DNA from: Agromyces albus | GTDB taxonomy: Bacteria > Actinomycetota > Actinomycetes > Actinomycetales > Microbacteriaceae | DNA length: 64,000 nucleotides | Direction: 5' to 3' | NCBI RefSeq assembly: GCF_004134825.1 | Contig: NZ_SDPN01000011.1 | Location: forward strand, 1 to 64,000 | In this document: piece by piece, positions 50,426 through 59,725 of the stretch | How positions within the stretch are numbered: position 1 is the first letter of the stretch | How the letters are laid out: each line of letters opens with the position of its first letter | The notes under the pieces: model-generated | What the model was told of the DNA's origin: nothing | The model's database searches: none | The model's input: the letters and a program-made list of their open reading frames with translations, nothing else | Translations under genes and position numbers: made by a program

Positions 50426-51827
50426 CCAGAGCGGGCCCATCGTGGGCGCCCCGCGGTCGGCCGCCCCGCCGACCGCGAGCGTGCGACGCATCCGGCTGCC
50501 CCAGAAGCTGCGCAACCTCGAGCTGGGCCTCCTGCTCGTCGCGTGCATCATCAACGCCGGAGCGATCGTGCTCGTGCAGCTCGGCGCGCTCGGCCGCGTC
50601 GACACCCAACTCGTGCTGCTCGGCGCGGGCCTCTCGGCGCTCGTGTTCGGATTGCACATCTGCATGCGGTTCGTCGCTCGCGACGCCGACCCGTTCCTGC
50701 TGCCGATCGCGACCGTGCTCAACGGCCTCGGCATCGCCATGATCTACCGCATCGACATCGCGTTCGGCGACACCGGATGGGAGAGCGCCGCGGTGCGGCA
50801 GATCGCGTGGAGCGCGATCGCGATCATCGCCGGCATCGCCACGATCCTCGTCATCCGCAACCACCGGGTGCTCTTCCGGTACACCTACCTCTCGGGCCTC
50901 ATCGCGATCGTGCTCCTGCTCCTGCCACTCGTGCCCGGGCTCGGCCGCCAGGTGAGCGGCGCCCGCGTGTGGATCGGCTTCGGCGACGTCGCCACCTTCC
51001 AGCCCGGCGAGATCGCGAAGATCGCCCTCGCGGTCTTCTTCGCGGGGTACCTCGTGCGCAACCGCGACAGCCTCTCGATGGTGGGCACCAAGCTGCTCGG
51101 CATGCGGTTCCCGCGGGCTCGCGACCTGGGTCCGCTCCTCGTGGTGTGGGCGCTGTCGATGGCCGTCATCGTGTTCCAGCGCGACCTCGGCACCGCGCTC
51201 CTCTACTTCGGCCTGTTCCTCGTGATGCTCTACGTCGCGACCAGCCGGTTGTCGTGGGTCGTGCTCGGGCTCACACTGTTCCTCAGCGGCGCGCTCATCG
51301 CGAGCCAGACGCTCGATTACGTGAACGGCCGATTCCGCAACTGGCTCGACGCGTTCAACCCCGAGGTCTACAACGCCGACGGCGGGAGTTTCCAGCTCGT
51401 GCAGGGGCTCTTCGGCCTCGCGCACGGCGGACTGATCGGCAGCGGCCTCGGCGAGGGCCGGCCCGACATCACCCCCGTGCCGCAGAGCGACTACATCATC
51501 GCGAGCCTCGGTGAGGAGCTGGGCCTCGCGGGCGTCTTCGCGATCCTCGCCCTCTACGTGCTCTTCGTCGCACGAGGCTTCCGCATCGGCTTCGCCGGTC
51601 AGGACGACTTCGGAAAGCTGCTCGGCGTGGGCCTCGCGTTCGTCGTCGCCCTGCAGGTGTTCATCGTCGTGGGCGGCGTCACCCGCGTCATCCCGCTCAC
51701 CGGGCTCACGACGCCGTTCCTCGCGGCGGGCGGTTCGTCACTCGTCGCGAACTGGATCATCGTCGGGCTCCTGCTGCGACTGTCCGACACGGTACGCAAC
51801 CACCCGAGGCTGGTGATCGACGGATGA
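50418..51827 (+). CDS. rodA: Cell-wall glycosyltransferase of the SEDS family (RodA/FtsW)
   Basis: 469 residues with about ten membrane helices, the SEDS motif region (GARVWIGFGDVATFQPGEIAK) and the end loop SDYIIASLGEELG. Polymerises peptidoglycan strands with the transpeptidase encoded next. It uses a TTG start at 50418 overlapping the pstP stop, behind GGAGG. In the pknA-pknB cluster this gene is called rodA. Confidence 0.93.
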   Translation: MTDQSGPIVGAPRSAAPPTASVRRIRLPQKLRNLELGLLLVACIINAGAIVLVQLGALGRVDTQLVLLGAGLSALVFGLHICMRFVARDADPFLLPIATVLNGLGIAMIYRIDIAFGDTGWESAAVRQIAWSAIAIIAGIATILVIRNHRVLFRYTYLSGLIAIVLLLLPLVPGLGRQVSGARVWIGFGDVATFQPGEIAKIALAVFFAGYLVRNRDSLSMVGTKLLGMRFPRARDLGPLLVVWALSMAVIVFQRDLGTALLYFGLFLVMLYVATSRLSWVVLGLTLFLSGALIASQTLDYVNGRFRNWLDAFNPEVYNADGGSFQLVQGLFGLAHGGLIGSGLGEGRPDITPVPQSDYIIASLGEELGLAGVFAILALYVLFVARGFRIGFAGQDDFGKLLGVGLAFVVALQVFIVVGGVTRVIPLTGLTTPFLAAGGSSLVANWIIVGLLLRLSDTVRNHPRLVIDG

Positions 51828-53278
51828 ATCGCGAGCTCAAGCGCGTCTCGATACTCGCTCTCCTCATGTTCCTGACCCTTTTCGTCTCCTCGACGATCAT
51901 CCAGTACGCGCAGGCGGAGTCGCTCGGGGCCGACCCGCGCAACTCCCGCACGCTCTACGACAGCTACTCGGTCGAGCGCGGCCCCATCCTCGTCGGCGGC
52001 GACCCGATCGCCTTTTCCCAGCCCTCCGACGACGACTACAAGTTCCAGCGCGTCTACGCGAACGGCCCGCTCTATGCACCGATCACCGGGTTCATTCCGG
52101 TCAACGGCGAGGCGACGGGCCTGGAGCGCTCGCTCAACGACTTCCTGAGCGGACAATCGAGCAGCCAGTTCTTCGACTCCATCAACCGCTTGATCTCCGG
52201 ACAGGATCCGATGGGTGCCTCCGTCGAGGTCACGATCGACCCCGTGCTGCAGCAGGCGGCCTGGGATGCGCTCGGCGACTACACCGGCGCCGTCATCGTG
52301 ACCGAGCCGAGCACCGGACGCATCCTCGCCATGGTCACGAAACCCTCGTACGACCCCAATTCGCTCGCAGTGCACAGCGGAGACCAGGTGGAGGCGACCT
52401 ACGAGGGGCTGCTCGCCGACCCGGGCGACCCGCTCTTCAATCGCGCGACGGGCGGCGACATGAACCCGCCCGGCTCGGTGTTCAAGCTCGTCGTCACGGC
52501 GGCCGCCCTCGAGTCCGGCCGGTACACGCCCGACAGCACCTTCCCGAACCCCGGAACACTCACGCTGCCCGGCAGCGATGCGGTGGTGCGCAACTCTGGT
52601 GGAGGCACGTGCGGCGGCGGCGCGGAGGTCACGCTCGCCACCGCGCTGCGGCTCTCGTGCAACATCCCGATGGCACAGCTCGGCATGGAGCTCGGCGACA
52701 CCGCGATTCGCGAGCAGGCGGAGAAATTCGGCTTCAACCGTGAGTTCGAGATCCCCACCCTGACGGAGTCGAGCGTGTACCCGCGTGCCCTCGACGATCC
52801 GCAGACCGGGCTCAGCGCGTTCGGTCAGGGTGAGGTTCGCGCCACACCGTTGCAGATGGCCATGGTTTCGGGGGCGATCGCGAACGGAGGAATCGTCATG
52901 AACCCGAATCTCGTCGACGCCATCGTCGCGCCCGACTTCACTCCGTTGCAGGAGTTCGAGGGCTCGGAGTTCGGCCGTGCGATCAGCGAGGAGACGGCGA
53001 ACACCATGGTGCAGATGATGGTCAACGGCGTCGAAGACGGTGCCGCGAGTAATGCAAGAATAGGTGACGTCAGCGTGGCCGGTAAGACGGGTACAGCAGA
53101 GAACGGTGAGAGTGACCCCTACACTCTCTGGTTCACAGGTTTTGCCCCCGCCGACGACCCTCAGTATGCAATCACGGTGCTCGTGGAAGATGGCGGGGGA
53201 CTTGGTCAGGAGGGGTATGGCAATCTCATTGCCGCACCCGTCGCAAAGCAGGTACTAGAGGCGGTGCTGAACAAATGA
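51824..53278 (+). CDS. pbpA: Class B penicillin-binding protein PbpA
   Basis: 484 residues: an N-terminal membrane anchor (about 7-29), a linker, and a transpeptidase domain with SVFK (Ser218), SCN (Ser278) and KTG (Lys421). Cross-links new peptidoglycan with RodA. Start overlaps rodA by ATGA. The last 80 codons (from about 53040) have noticeably fewer GC-ending codons than the rest. Confidence 0.93.
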   Translation: MNRELKRVSILALLMFLTLFVSSTIIQYAQAESLGADPRNSRTLYDSYSVERGPILVGGDPIAFSQPSDDDYKFQRVYANGPLYAPITGFIPVNGEATGLERSLNDFLSGQSSSQFFDSINRLISGQDPMGASVEVTIDPVLQQAAWDALGDYTGAVIVTEPSTGRILAMVTKPSYDPNSLAVHSGDQVEATYEGLLADPGDPLFNRATGGDMNPPGSVFKLVVTAAALESGRYTPDSTFPNPGTLTLPGSDAVVRNSGGGTCGGGAEVTLATALRLSCNIPMAQLGMELGDTAIREQAEKFGFNREFEIPTLTESSVYPRALDDPQTGLSAFGQGEVRATPLQMAMVSGAIANGGIVMNPNLVDAIVAPDFTPLQEFEGSEFGRAISEETANTMVQMMVNGVEDGAASNARIGDVSVAGKTGTAENGESDPYTLWFTGFAPADDPQYAITVLVEDGGGLGQEGYGNLIAAPVAKQVLEAVLNK

Positions 53279-54999
53279 GACCGAGCGCAGGGCTCACCTT
53301 CGGAGGGCGCTACGAGCTGCAATCCCGCATCGCGATCGGCGGGATGGGCGAGGTGTGGCAAGCCACCGACCTCGTCATCGGCCGTCAGGTAGCGATCAAG
53401 ATCCTGAAGGATGAGTACCTCGGCGACCCCGGTTTCCTCGAGCGATTCCGCGCTGAGGCCCGGCACGCCGCCCTCGTGAACCACGAGGGCATCGCGAACG
53501 TCTTCGACTACGGCGAGGAAGACGGCAGCGCCTACCTCGTCATGGAGCTCGTGCCGGGCGAGGCGCTCTCGACCGTCCTCGAACGAGAGCACGTGCTCTC
53601 GACCGACAAGGTGCTCGACATCGTCGCACAGACAGCGGCGGCGCTGCAGGCTGCTCACGCGGCCGGCCTCGTGCACCGCGACATCAAGCCCGGCAACCTG
53701 CTCATCACGCCCGACGGGCGCGTGAAGATCACCGACTTCGGCATCGCTCGCATCGCCGACCAGGTGCCGCTCACGGCCACGGGCCAGGTCATGGGCACCG
53801 TGCAGTACCTCTCGCCCGAGCAGGCTTCCGGTCACCCCGCTTCGCCGACGACCGACATCTACTCGCTCGGCATCGTCGCCTACGAGGCACTCGCCGGCCG
53901 ACGCCCCTTCACCGGGGAGTCGCAAGTGGCGATCGCGATGGCGCAGATCAACGAGACGCCGCCCGACCTGCCCGTCACCGTGTCCGAACCGGTGCGCAAT
54001 CTCGTCTACGCGTGCATCGCGAAGAACCCGGCCGACCGTCCGCAGTCAGCCGCGCACCTCGCTCGTGCCGCAACCGCGCTGCGCCGAGGCGACGTGCAGG
54101 CTGCAGCAGCAGCCGTCCCCGCCGTGCTCGGTGCCGGCATGACCGCGGCCACGATGCTCATGCCCAACCAGGGCGCAACGGCGGCGACCACGGTGCTGCC
54201 GTCTGCAGCCGCAGCCGCCGCCGCCGGTGCCGGTGCCGCGGGTCTCGGCGTCCCCGCCGACGGCGAGGAGCCCACGAAGAAGCGCAGCCCGTGGACCTGG
54301 CCGCTCATCGTGCTCATCGCGCTCCTCGCGATCGTGCTCATCGGCACGATCATCGCACTCGCACTGAACGGCGGCGGAGGCGGAGGCGGCGCGACACCGT
54401 CGACCGCAGCGAGTCGGACGACACCCGCTGCGACCACGCCCACCACACCACCGCCCGCTCCACCCACGAGCGCGGCACCCACCACCGCGCAGATCACGCG
54501 CGAGGAGTACCTCGGTCTCACCGTCGATGAGGCGCGAGCCAAGCTCGAGGGTCTGGGCATGGTTGCGAACGCCGTCGAGGGCAACGCGGCGACGACCCCC
54601 GAAGACGCCGGCCGCGTCTACGAGGTGAACCCCACCGGACCGGTGCCGATCGGCGACCAGGTGACGATCACGTACTACGCCAACCCCGTGACACCGTCGA
54701 CTCCGACCGACGCGCCCACCACCGACAAAGACTCGGTGAACAGCGGCGGCACGGTGAAGGTGTCGTGGAGTGCGCAGAGCTGCCCCGCCGGGCAGACGCT
54801 CTCGGGCTACGAAGTGCAGGTCACCGGAGACGCGGCGATCCAGGGCGGTGGAGTCGTCGGGCCGGGCAGCACCACGGTCAACGTCACGGCAGGCAGTCAG
54901 CCGTTCGACGTCTCGTACCGCTACTTCTGCGGCCAGCTGAGCTCGGAGTTCTCTCCGACGACCAGTGTCGCGATCGACGGCCTCGACCTCGACGGCTGA
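53275..54999 (+). CDS. pknA: Ser/Thr kinase PknA-like, with PASTA and FN3-like outer domain
   Basis: 574 residues: kinase domain (about 10-270; HRDIKPGN, DFGIAR), an Ala/Pro linker, a membrane helix near 341-360, a Gly/Thr/Pro segment, one PASTA-like repeat (about 408-460) and a C-terminal beta-rich domain with two cysteines that looks like a fibronectin-III-type fold. Mycobacterial PknA lacks such outer domains. Overlaps pbpA (ATGA). Confidence 0.87.
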   Translation: MRPSAGLTFGGRYELQSRIAIGGMGEVWQATDLVIGRQVAIKILKDEYLGDPGFLERFRAEARHAALVNHEGIANVFDYGEEDGSAYLVMELVPGEALSTVLEREHVLSTDKVLDIVAQTAAALQAAHAAGLVHRDIKPGNLLITPDGRVKITDFGIARIADQVPLTATGQVMGTVQYLSPEQASGHPASPTTDIYSLGIVAYEALAGRRPFTGESQVAIAMAQINETPPDLPVTVSEPVRNLVYACIAKNPADRPQSAAHLARAATALRRGDVQAAAAAVPAVLGAGMTAATMLMPNQGATAATTVLPSAAAAAAAGAGAAGLGVPADGEEPTKKRSPWTWPLIVLIALLAIVLIGTIIALALNGGGGGGGATPSTAASRTTPAATTPTTPPPAPPTSAAPTTAQITREEYLGLTVDEARAKLEGLGMVANAVEGNAATTPEDAGRVYEVNPTGPVPIGDQVTITYYANPVTPSTPTDAPTTDKDSVNSGGTVKVSWSAQSCPAGQTLSGYEVQVTGDAAIQGGGVVGPGSTTVNVTAGSQPFDVSYRYFCGQLSSEFSPTTSVAIDGLDLDG

Positions 55000-55049
55000 G
55001 CGCAGTCGACCACTGACGAGATGACGAGCGGAAGGGACGGAACTGCACG

Positions 55050-56744
55050 GTGAGCGATGAAGGACGCATACTCGCGGGGAGATACCGCGTCGGTGCCCTC
55101 ATCGGGCGCGGCGGCATGTCCGACGTGCACGTGGGTTCCGACACTCGTCTCGGTCGTCAGGTCGCGATCAAGCTCCTGAAGCCGCAGCTCGCCACCGATC
55201 CGGCGTTCCGCATGCGCTTCCGACAGGAGGCGCAGTCCGCTGCCCGAATGGCGCACCCCACGATCGTGCGGGTCTTCGACGCCGGCGAGGAGACCGTCGT
55301 CGACGCCGCCGGGCAGGAGGTGCAGCTGCCGTTCATCGTCATGGAGTTCGTCGAGGGGCGACTGCTCAAGGAGATCATCCACGACGGCCCGCTCGAGGCT
55401 GCCGCGGCCGTTCGCGTCATCGACGGAGTGCTCACCGCGCTCGAGTACTCGCACCGCGCCGGCGTCGTGCACCGCGACATCAAGCCCGGCAACATCATGA
55501 TCACCACCACGGGCCAGGTGAAGGTCATGGACTTCGGCATCGCGCGCGCCGTCTCCGACGGGTCGACGACGGTCGCGCAGACCACGGCGATCCTCGGCAC
55601 CGCCTCCTACTTCTCCCCCGAGCAGGCCAAGGGCGAGATCGTCGACGCGCGCACCGACCTCTACTCGACCGGCGTCGTGCTCTTCGAGATGCTCACGGGC
55701 CGTCCGCCGTTCCGCGGCGACACCCCCGTCGCGGTCGCCTACCAGCACGTGAGCGAACGCCCGGTGAAGCCGAGCGTCATCAACCCGAAGGTCTCCCCCG
55801 CGCTCGATGCCGTCGTGCTGCACGCCCTCACGAAAGACCGGGCTCAGCGATACCAGTCCGCAGCGGAGTTCCGCGCCGACGTCGACATCGCGGCATCCGG
55901 TCGCGTTCCCGTTCATCGGCAACCCGATCAGGCGACCCTGCTCTTCGGCGCACCCACCGGCTCGCTCTCCACCTCCGAGCTCGCACTGCGCCAGCTCACC
56001 GAAGACGAGACGATGACGCGCACCCAGCGTCGCCCTCCAGCGATCTGGATCTGGTCGGGCATCATCGCCGTCGTCGTCATCGTCGTCGCCGTCATGTACT
56101 GGGCGTTCAACCTGCAACCCACCGACGATCTGCCGTCGACCTCCCGTGAGATCCCGGTATTCACCGGCATGACCTATGAGCAGGCCGCCGAGCAACTGCA
56201 GGAGCTCGGCCTGCCTGCGACACGCATCGACCAGACCGACGACGCGGTCCCCGCGGGCGAAGTCATCCGCACCAACCCCGTCGCCGGCGAGATCGTGAAC
56301 GTCGGCGTCGCCGTAAGCATCTACGTGTCGACCGGGCGCGAGGCGGTGACGGTTCCCGATGTCAGGAACAAGCCCCTTGACCAAGCGAAAGCAGACCTCG
56401 AAGCGGCCGGGCTCATTCCGGGCACCGAAACCCGGCAGACCTCTCCATCCGTGCCGGCCGACACCGTGATGGGCACGAGCCCAGAACAGGGCACCTCGGT
56501 GGAGGCCGGGTCGACTGTCGACTTCACGCTCTCGAGCGGCCTCGTGACGCTCTCCGACCTCACCGGGCAGACGCTCGCCGCTGCATCCTCCTATCTCTCC
56601 GCCGAGAACCTGCAGCTGAATCCGGTTCCCAAGCCCGACCCGACGTGCAAGTCGCAGACCGGGTCACCCGTCACGCAGCAGTCGCTCGCCCCTGGCGACG
56701 TGCCACAGCATTCCGACGTCGAGCTCACGTACTGCGCAGGCTGA
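55050..56744 (+). CDS. pknB: Ser/Thr kinase PknB with PASTA domains
   Basis: 564 residues: kinase domain (about 10-275; HRDIKPGN, DFGIARA), a linker, a membrane helix near 331-353 and about three PASTA repeats starting IPVFTGMTYEQA, VTVPDVRNKPLDQA and VTLSDLTGQTLAAA. PASTA repeats sense muropeptides or lipid II. Last gene of the operon; GTG start. Confidence 0.94.
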   Translation: MSDEGRILAGRYRVGALIGRGGMSDVHVGSDTRLGRQVAIKLLKPQLATDPAFRMRFRQEAQSAARMAHPTIVRVFDAGEETVVDAAGQEVQLPFIVMEFVEGRLLKEIIHDGPLEAAAAVRVIDGVLTALEYSHRAGVVHRDIKPGNIMITTTGQVKVMDFGIARAVSDGSTTVAQTTAILGTASYFSPEQAKGEIVDARTDLYSTGVVLFEMLTGRPPFRGDTPVAVAYQHVSERPVKPSVINPKVSPALDAVVLHALTKDRAQRYQSAAEFRADVDIAASGRVPVHRQPDQATLLFGAPTGSLSTSELALRQLTEDETMTRTQRRPPAIWIWSGIIAVVVIVVAVMYWAFNLQPTDDLPSTSREIPVFTGMTYEQAAEQLQELGLPATRIDQTDDAVPAGEVIRTNPVAGEIVNVGVAVSIYVSTGREAVTVPDVRNKPLDQAKADLEAAGLIPGTETRQTSPSVPADTVMGTSPEQGTSVEAGSTVDFTLSSGLVTLSDLTGQTLAAASSYLSAENLQLNPVPKPDPTCKSQTGSPVTQQSLAPGDVPQHSDVELTYCAG

Positions 56745-56754
56745 CCGAGCAGGC

Positions 56755-57393
56755 TCAGCTCACCCGCACGAGCGGATTCAAGTGGAGCGCGCGGTCACGG
56801 GCCTCCGGCAGGCCTGCCACGGCGAGCCAATTGCCGAGCATGCGATACCCACCCTCGGTGAGCACCGACTCGGGGTGGAACTGCACGCCGTAGATCGGCG
56901 CCCGTTCGTGCCGGAGCCCCATGATGACCCCGCCTTGCGTGCGACTCGTCACGATGAGTTCGCTCGGCACAGTGCCATCGACGACGGCGAGCGAGTGGTA
57001 TCTCGTGGCAGTGAACGGCTGCGGCACCCCGTCGTAGAAGGCGCTGTCATCGTGCGTGATGCGCGAGGTCTTGCCGTGCATCAGCTCTTCGGCGTTCGTC
57101 ACGACGGCACCGAACGCCTCGGCGATCGCCTGGTGGCCGAGGCACACGCCGAGGATCGGCTGCCCGGTCGCGAGTGCGGCCTCGACGATCGGGATCGACA
57201 CCCCTGCGTCGGCCGGCTTTCCCGGTCCGGGCGAGATGAGCACCGCGTCGTACTGCGCGATGCGAGCAGGCACGTCGGATGCCTGGATCGCGTCGTTGCG
57301 CACCACTTCGGTCTCAGCGCCGAGCTCCTGCAGGTAGCCGTTCAGCGTGTAGACGAAGCTGTCGTAGTTGTCGAGTACGAGAACGCGGGTCAT
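56755..57393 (-). CDS. Glutamine amidotransferase, PabA/TrpG type
   Basis: 212-residue class I glutaminase domain with catalytic GVCLGHQ (Cys) and the His/Glu pair in FHPES. Supplies ammonia to anthranilate or aminodeoxychorismate synthase. No synthase gene is next to it; in this conserved location the gene is annotated trpG in mycobacteria, but PabA activity is also likely. Confidence 0.88.
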   Translation of the reverse strand: MTRVLVLDNYDSFVYTLNGYLQELGAETEVVRNDAIQASDVPARIAQYDAVLISPGPGKPADAGVSIPIVEAALATGQPILGVCLGHQAIAEAFGAVVTNAEELMHGKTSRITHDDSAFYDGVPQPFTATRYHSLAVVDGTVPSELIVTSRTQGGVIMGLRHERAPIYGVQFHPESVLTEGGYRMLGNWLAVAGLPEARDRALHLNPLVRVS

Positions 57394-57551
57394 TGATCCC
57401 CCACTGTGACGTCGATCGGATTCAGGTAGGCGTCGACCAGTGGGAACACCCACGTGAAGAGCGCGAAGACGACGGCCGCAGCGAGGATGAGCACGAGGAT
57501 GATGCGCAGCCACACGGGGCCGGGCAGCACGCGCCAGAGTGCACCGTACAT
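57390..57551 (-). CDS. 53-residue single-helix membrane protein
   Basis: One hydrophobic helix (about 15-38) in 53 residues. Its ATG lies just downstream of the sortase stop and its TGA overlaps the amidotransferase ATG, so three genes form a coupled operon. Conserved in position in related actinobacteria to my knowledge; function unknown. Confidence 0.75.
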   Translation of the reverse strand: MYGALWRVLPGPVWLRIILVLILAAAVVFALFTWVFPLVDAYLNPIDVTVGDQ

Positions 57552-57552
57552 A

Positions 57553-58362
57553 TCAGGACTCCCAGGTGGCGACGATCGAGGCGATCTCGGCGGGCGGGCC
57601 GGCGGAGATGGGCTGCCACGACTCGAGCACCCCGTAGGCGATGATGCGCTCGTCGGTCGAGTAGAGGGGGTTGCAGGTCGTGAGCGTGATGATGCGATCG
57701 GTCGGCTGCAGCTCGGGGCGGTGCGGCACCGGCGAGAGCACGTCGACGGCCTCGGGGGCCACGTACTCGAAATCACGGAATCGGTAGGTGTACCAACCGT
57801 CTTGCGTCTGGATGTAGATCGCGTCACCGAGCTGGAGCTGGTCGACCTCATGCATGCCGCCACCGTAGGCACTGCGGTGAGAGGCGATCGCGAAGTTGCC
57901 CACCTCTCCGGGCATCTGCGTGCCGGGGTAGTGGCCCACACCGAGGTAGTTGCTGTTCAGCACATCGAGCCCGATGCCTTCAGCCACGCGCCGCTGCGAG
58001 TCCTCGCCGAACCGGGGCACGTACATGATCGCGAATGCCTCGCCACTGGCGCGTTCGGCCGGTCCGACGACCGGGTCGCCGTAGTCGGCCGGCTCAGGCG
58101 GCGCCTCACTGCCGCGCGCGGCGCGATCGGCCTCGATCCATTCAGAGCTGAGATCGGATGCCGCGCTCGACTGCTGACCGGCCATGATCGCGTCGTTCCA
58201 CCACAACTGCCAGCCGAGGAAGAGCAGGATCAGCGCACCGGCCGTGAGGAGCAACTCGCCGAGGATGCCGACGATGCTCACCGGGCGACGGCGACGCTCA
58301 TGACGTCGGGCACGCCGATCGTCGATCACCTCGTCGCTCACGCCGGGCTCCGAATCGGACAT
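57553..58362 (-). CDS. Class E sortase
   Basis: 269 residues: a basic N-terminus, a membrane helix (about 30-52) and the catalytic domain with His in FAIASHRS, Cys in TLTTCNP and Arg in DERIIAYG. Attaches secreted proteins to the cell wall, typically at LAXTG motifs for class E. Part of the conserved block next to crgA. Confidence 0.92.
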   Translation of the reverse strand: MSDSEPGVSDEVIDDRRARRHERRRRPVSIVGILGELLLTAGALILLFLGWQLWWNDAIMAGQQSSAASDLSSEWIEADRAARGSEAPPEPADYGDPVVGPAERASGEAFAIMYVPRFGEDSQRRVAEGIGLDVLNSNYLGVGHYPGTQMPGEVGNFAIASHRSAYGGGMHEVDQLQLGDAIYIQTQDGWYTYRFRDFEYVAPEAVDVLSPVPHRPELQPTDRIITLTTCNPLYSTDERIIAYGVLESWQPISAGPPAEIASIVATWES

Positions 58363-58434
58363 ACTCGCGATTCTAGCTCGCACGGTGAAGAGCCCGGCTG
58401 TGTGAGGCCGGTTCACTCGGATAGAATCTCCCTC

Positions 58435-58674
58435 ATGGCACGTACGAAATCATCGAAGCCCGCGCGCGCAGAACCGGCAAGCGGCGAAGAGGCGCCGAAC
58501 CCGGTGTGGTTCAAGCCGGTCATGTTCGGCTTCATGCTGCTCGGGCTCGCCTGGATCATCGTCTTCTACGTGAGCCAGGGCCGGCTCCCCATCCCCGACC
58601 TCAACTCGTGGAACATCCTCGTCGGCTTCGGCATCGCCTTCATCGGCTTCCTCATGACCACTCGCTGGCGCTGA
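58435..58674 (+). CDS. crgA: Cell division protein CrgA
   Basis: 79 residues with two membrane helices and the conserved NPVWFKP and LPIPDLNSWN segments. Binds FtsZ, FtsI and CwsA-type partners at the septum in mycobacteria and Streptomyces. A -10 box TAGAAT at 58422 ends eight bases before the ATG, so the mRNA is almost leaderless. A strong hairpin follows. Confidence 0.94.
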   Translation: MARTKSSKPARAEPASGEEAPNPVWFKPVMFGFMLLGLAWIIVFYVSQGRLPIPDLNSWNILVGFGIAFIGFLMTTRWR

Positions 58675-58690
58675 CCAGCTCATACGGCGA

Positions 58691-58720
58691 AGAGGGCGGA
58701 TGCTGCGGCATCCGCCCTCT
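58691..58720 (+). terminator. Terminator after crgA
   Basis: AGAGGGCGGATGC pairs perfectly with GCATCCGCCCTCT across a four-base loop, followed by TTC. The stem includes the genome-wide GGATGCC/GGCATCC octamer core on both arms. Confidence 0.8.
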
Positions 58721-58750
58721 TTCGTGCATTCCCCCGCGCCTTCCTCGGAG

Positions 58751-58852
58751 TTATCCACAGGCTTACGAACGGGTCGGCGACCCGATGGCCCCCGAACTGG
58801 CCACAACTACATGCGTGTAACTCTCCCCAGCTGTGGAGAGAGCTGTGGATAA
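58751..58852. other. Two perfect DnaA boxes in the crgA-rhomboid gap
   Basis: TTATCCACA at 58751-58759 and its inverse TGTGGATAA at 58844-58852 are exact 9-base consensus DnaA boxes; a degenerate third (TGTGGAGAG) lies at 58832. They sit between two convergent genes. Confidence 0.75.
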
Positions 58853-58860
58853 CTCAGCAG

Positions 58861-59718
58861 CTAGCCGATCGGCAGCATGAAGTACCGCAGGCTGAGCAGC
58901 AGGAGCACCACCACGAGCGCCGCGAGCAGCCACACCTGCAGCGCCTGTTGCGATCGCTTCCGTGTCTCGATGTAGATCCAGCCGACGATCGCGCCCACGA
59001 GGAGGCCGCCCAAGTGCGCCTGCCACGCGATGTTCACGCCGGGCAGGAATCCGATCACGAGGTTGATGCCGAGCAGCACCAGAAGCTGGGTCGTCTGCCC
59101 TCCGAGCCGCCGCTGGATCACGAGGAATGCGCCCATGAGCCCGAAGATGGCGCCGGATGCCCCGACGACGGGCACGAACGGACTGCTGAGCCAGAGCACG
59201 CCGATCGAGCCGCCGAGGCCCGCGATCAGGTAGAGCGCGAGGAATCGCGAGCGGCCGAGCAGGCCCTCGAGCAACTGGCCGAAGATCCACAGCGTGTACA
59301 TGTTGAGCAGCACGTGGAAGATGAGGCCGGTGGAGTGCACCAGCATCGTCGTGAGCATACGCCACGGCTCGAAGCTGCCCGGAGCCGAGTAGCCTCCCGC
59401 GTACAGCAGCTCGCTCGTGACGCCGAGGCCGGGAATCAACTGCAGGAGGAAGACCGCGAACGTGACGGCGATGATCGAGTACGTGACGATTGGCCCGCCG
59501 CCGCGGGCAACCGAGCGAAGGCGTGTGAGCGCGACCGGCTTCGTTCGCGGCGCCGAGGCGCGCTGCTCACGCATGCACTCGGGGCAGATCACGCCGACCG
59601 GTGCCGGTGTCTGGCATTCGTGGCAGATCGTGCGCCCGCATCGCTGGCACAGCACAAAGCTCTGCCGATCCGGATGCCGGTAGCAGGTGTTCGCGCGCTC
59701 GGGCCCGGCCTCGCTCAC
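58861..59718 (-). CDS. Rhomboid intramembrane protease with zinc-ribbon start
   Basis: 285 residues: an N-terminal zinc-ribbon-like part with several CxxC pairs (CQRCGRTICHEC, CPEC), then six or seven membrane helices. Catalytic Ser in GASGAIFG and His in AHLGGLLVG. Cuts unknown membrane proteins. GTG start. The zinc ribbon is typical for this actinobacterial subgroup beside ppiA. Confidence 0.92.
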   Translation of the reverse strand: MSEAGPERANTCYRHPDRQSFVLCQRCGRTICHECQTPAPVGVICPECMREQRASAPRTKPVALTRLRSVARGGGPIVTYSIIAVTFAVFLLQLIPGLGVTSELLYAGGYSAPGSFEPWRMLTTMLVHSTGLIFHVLLNMYTLWIFGQLLEGLLGRSRFLALYLIAGLGGSIGVLWLSSPFVPVVGASGAIFGLMGAFLVIQRRLGGQTTQLLVLLGINLVIGFLPGVNIAWQAHLGGLLVGAIVGWIYIETRKRSQQALQVWLLAALVVVLLLLSLRYFMLPIG

Positions 59719-59725
59719 CGCCGTG

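Noticed and set aside
58751-58852. Calling the DnaA-box pair oriC
   Set aside because: Only two good boxes, no AT-rich unwinding region, and dnaA/dnaN are not adjacent; the true origin is probably beyond the right edge past gyrA.
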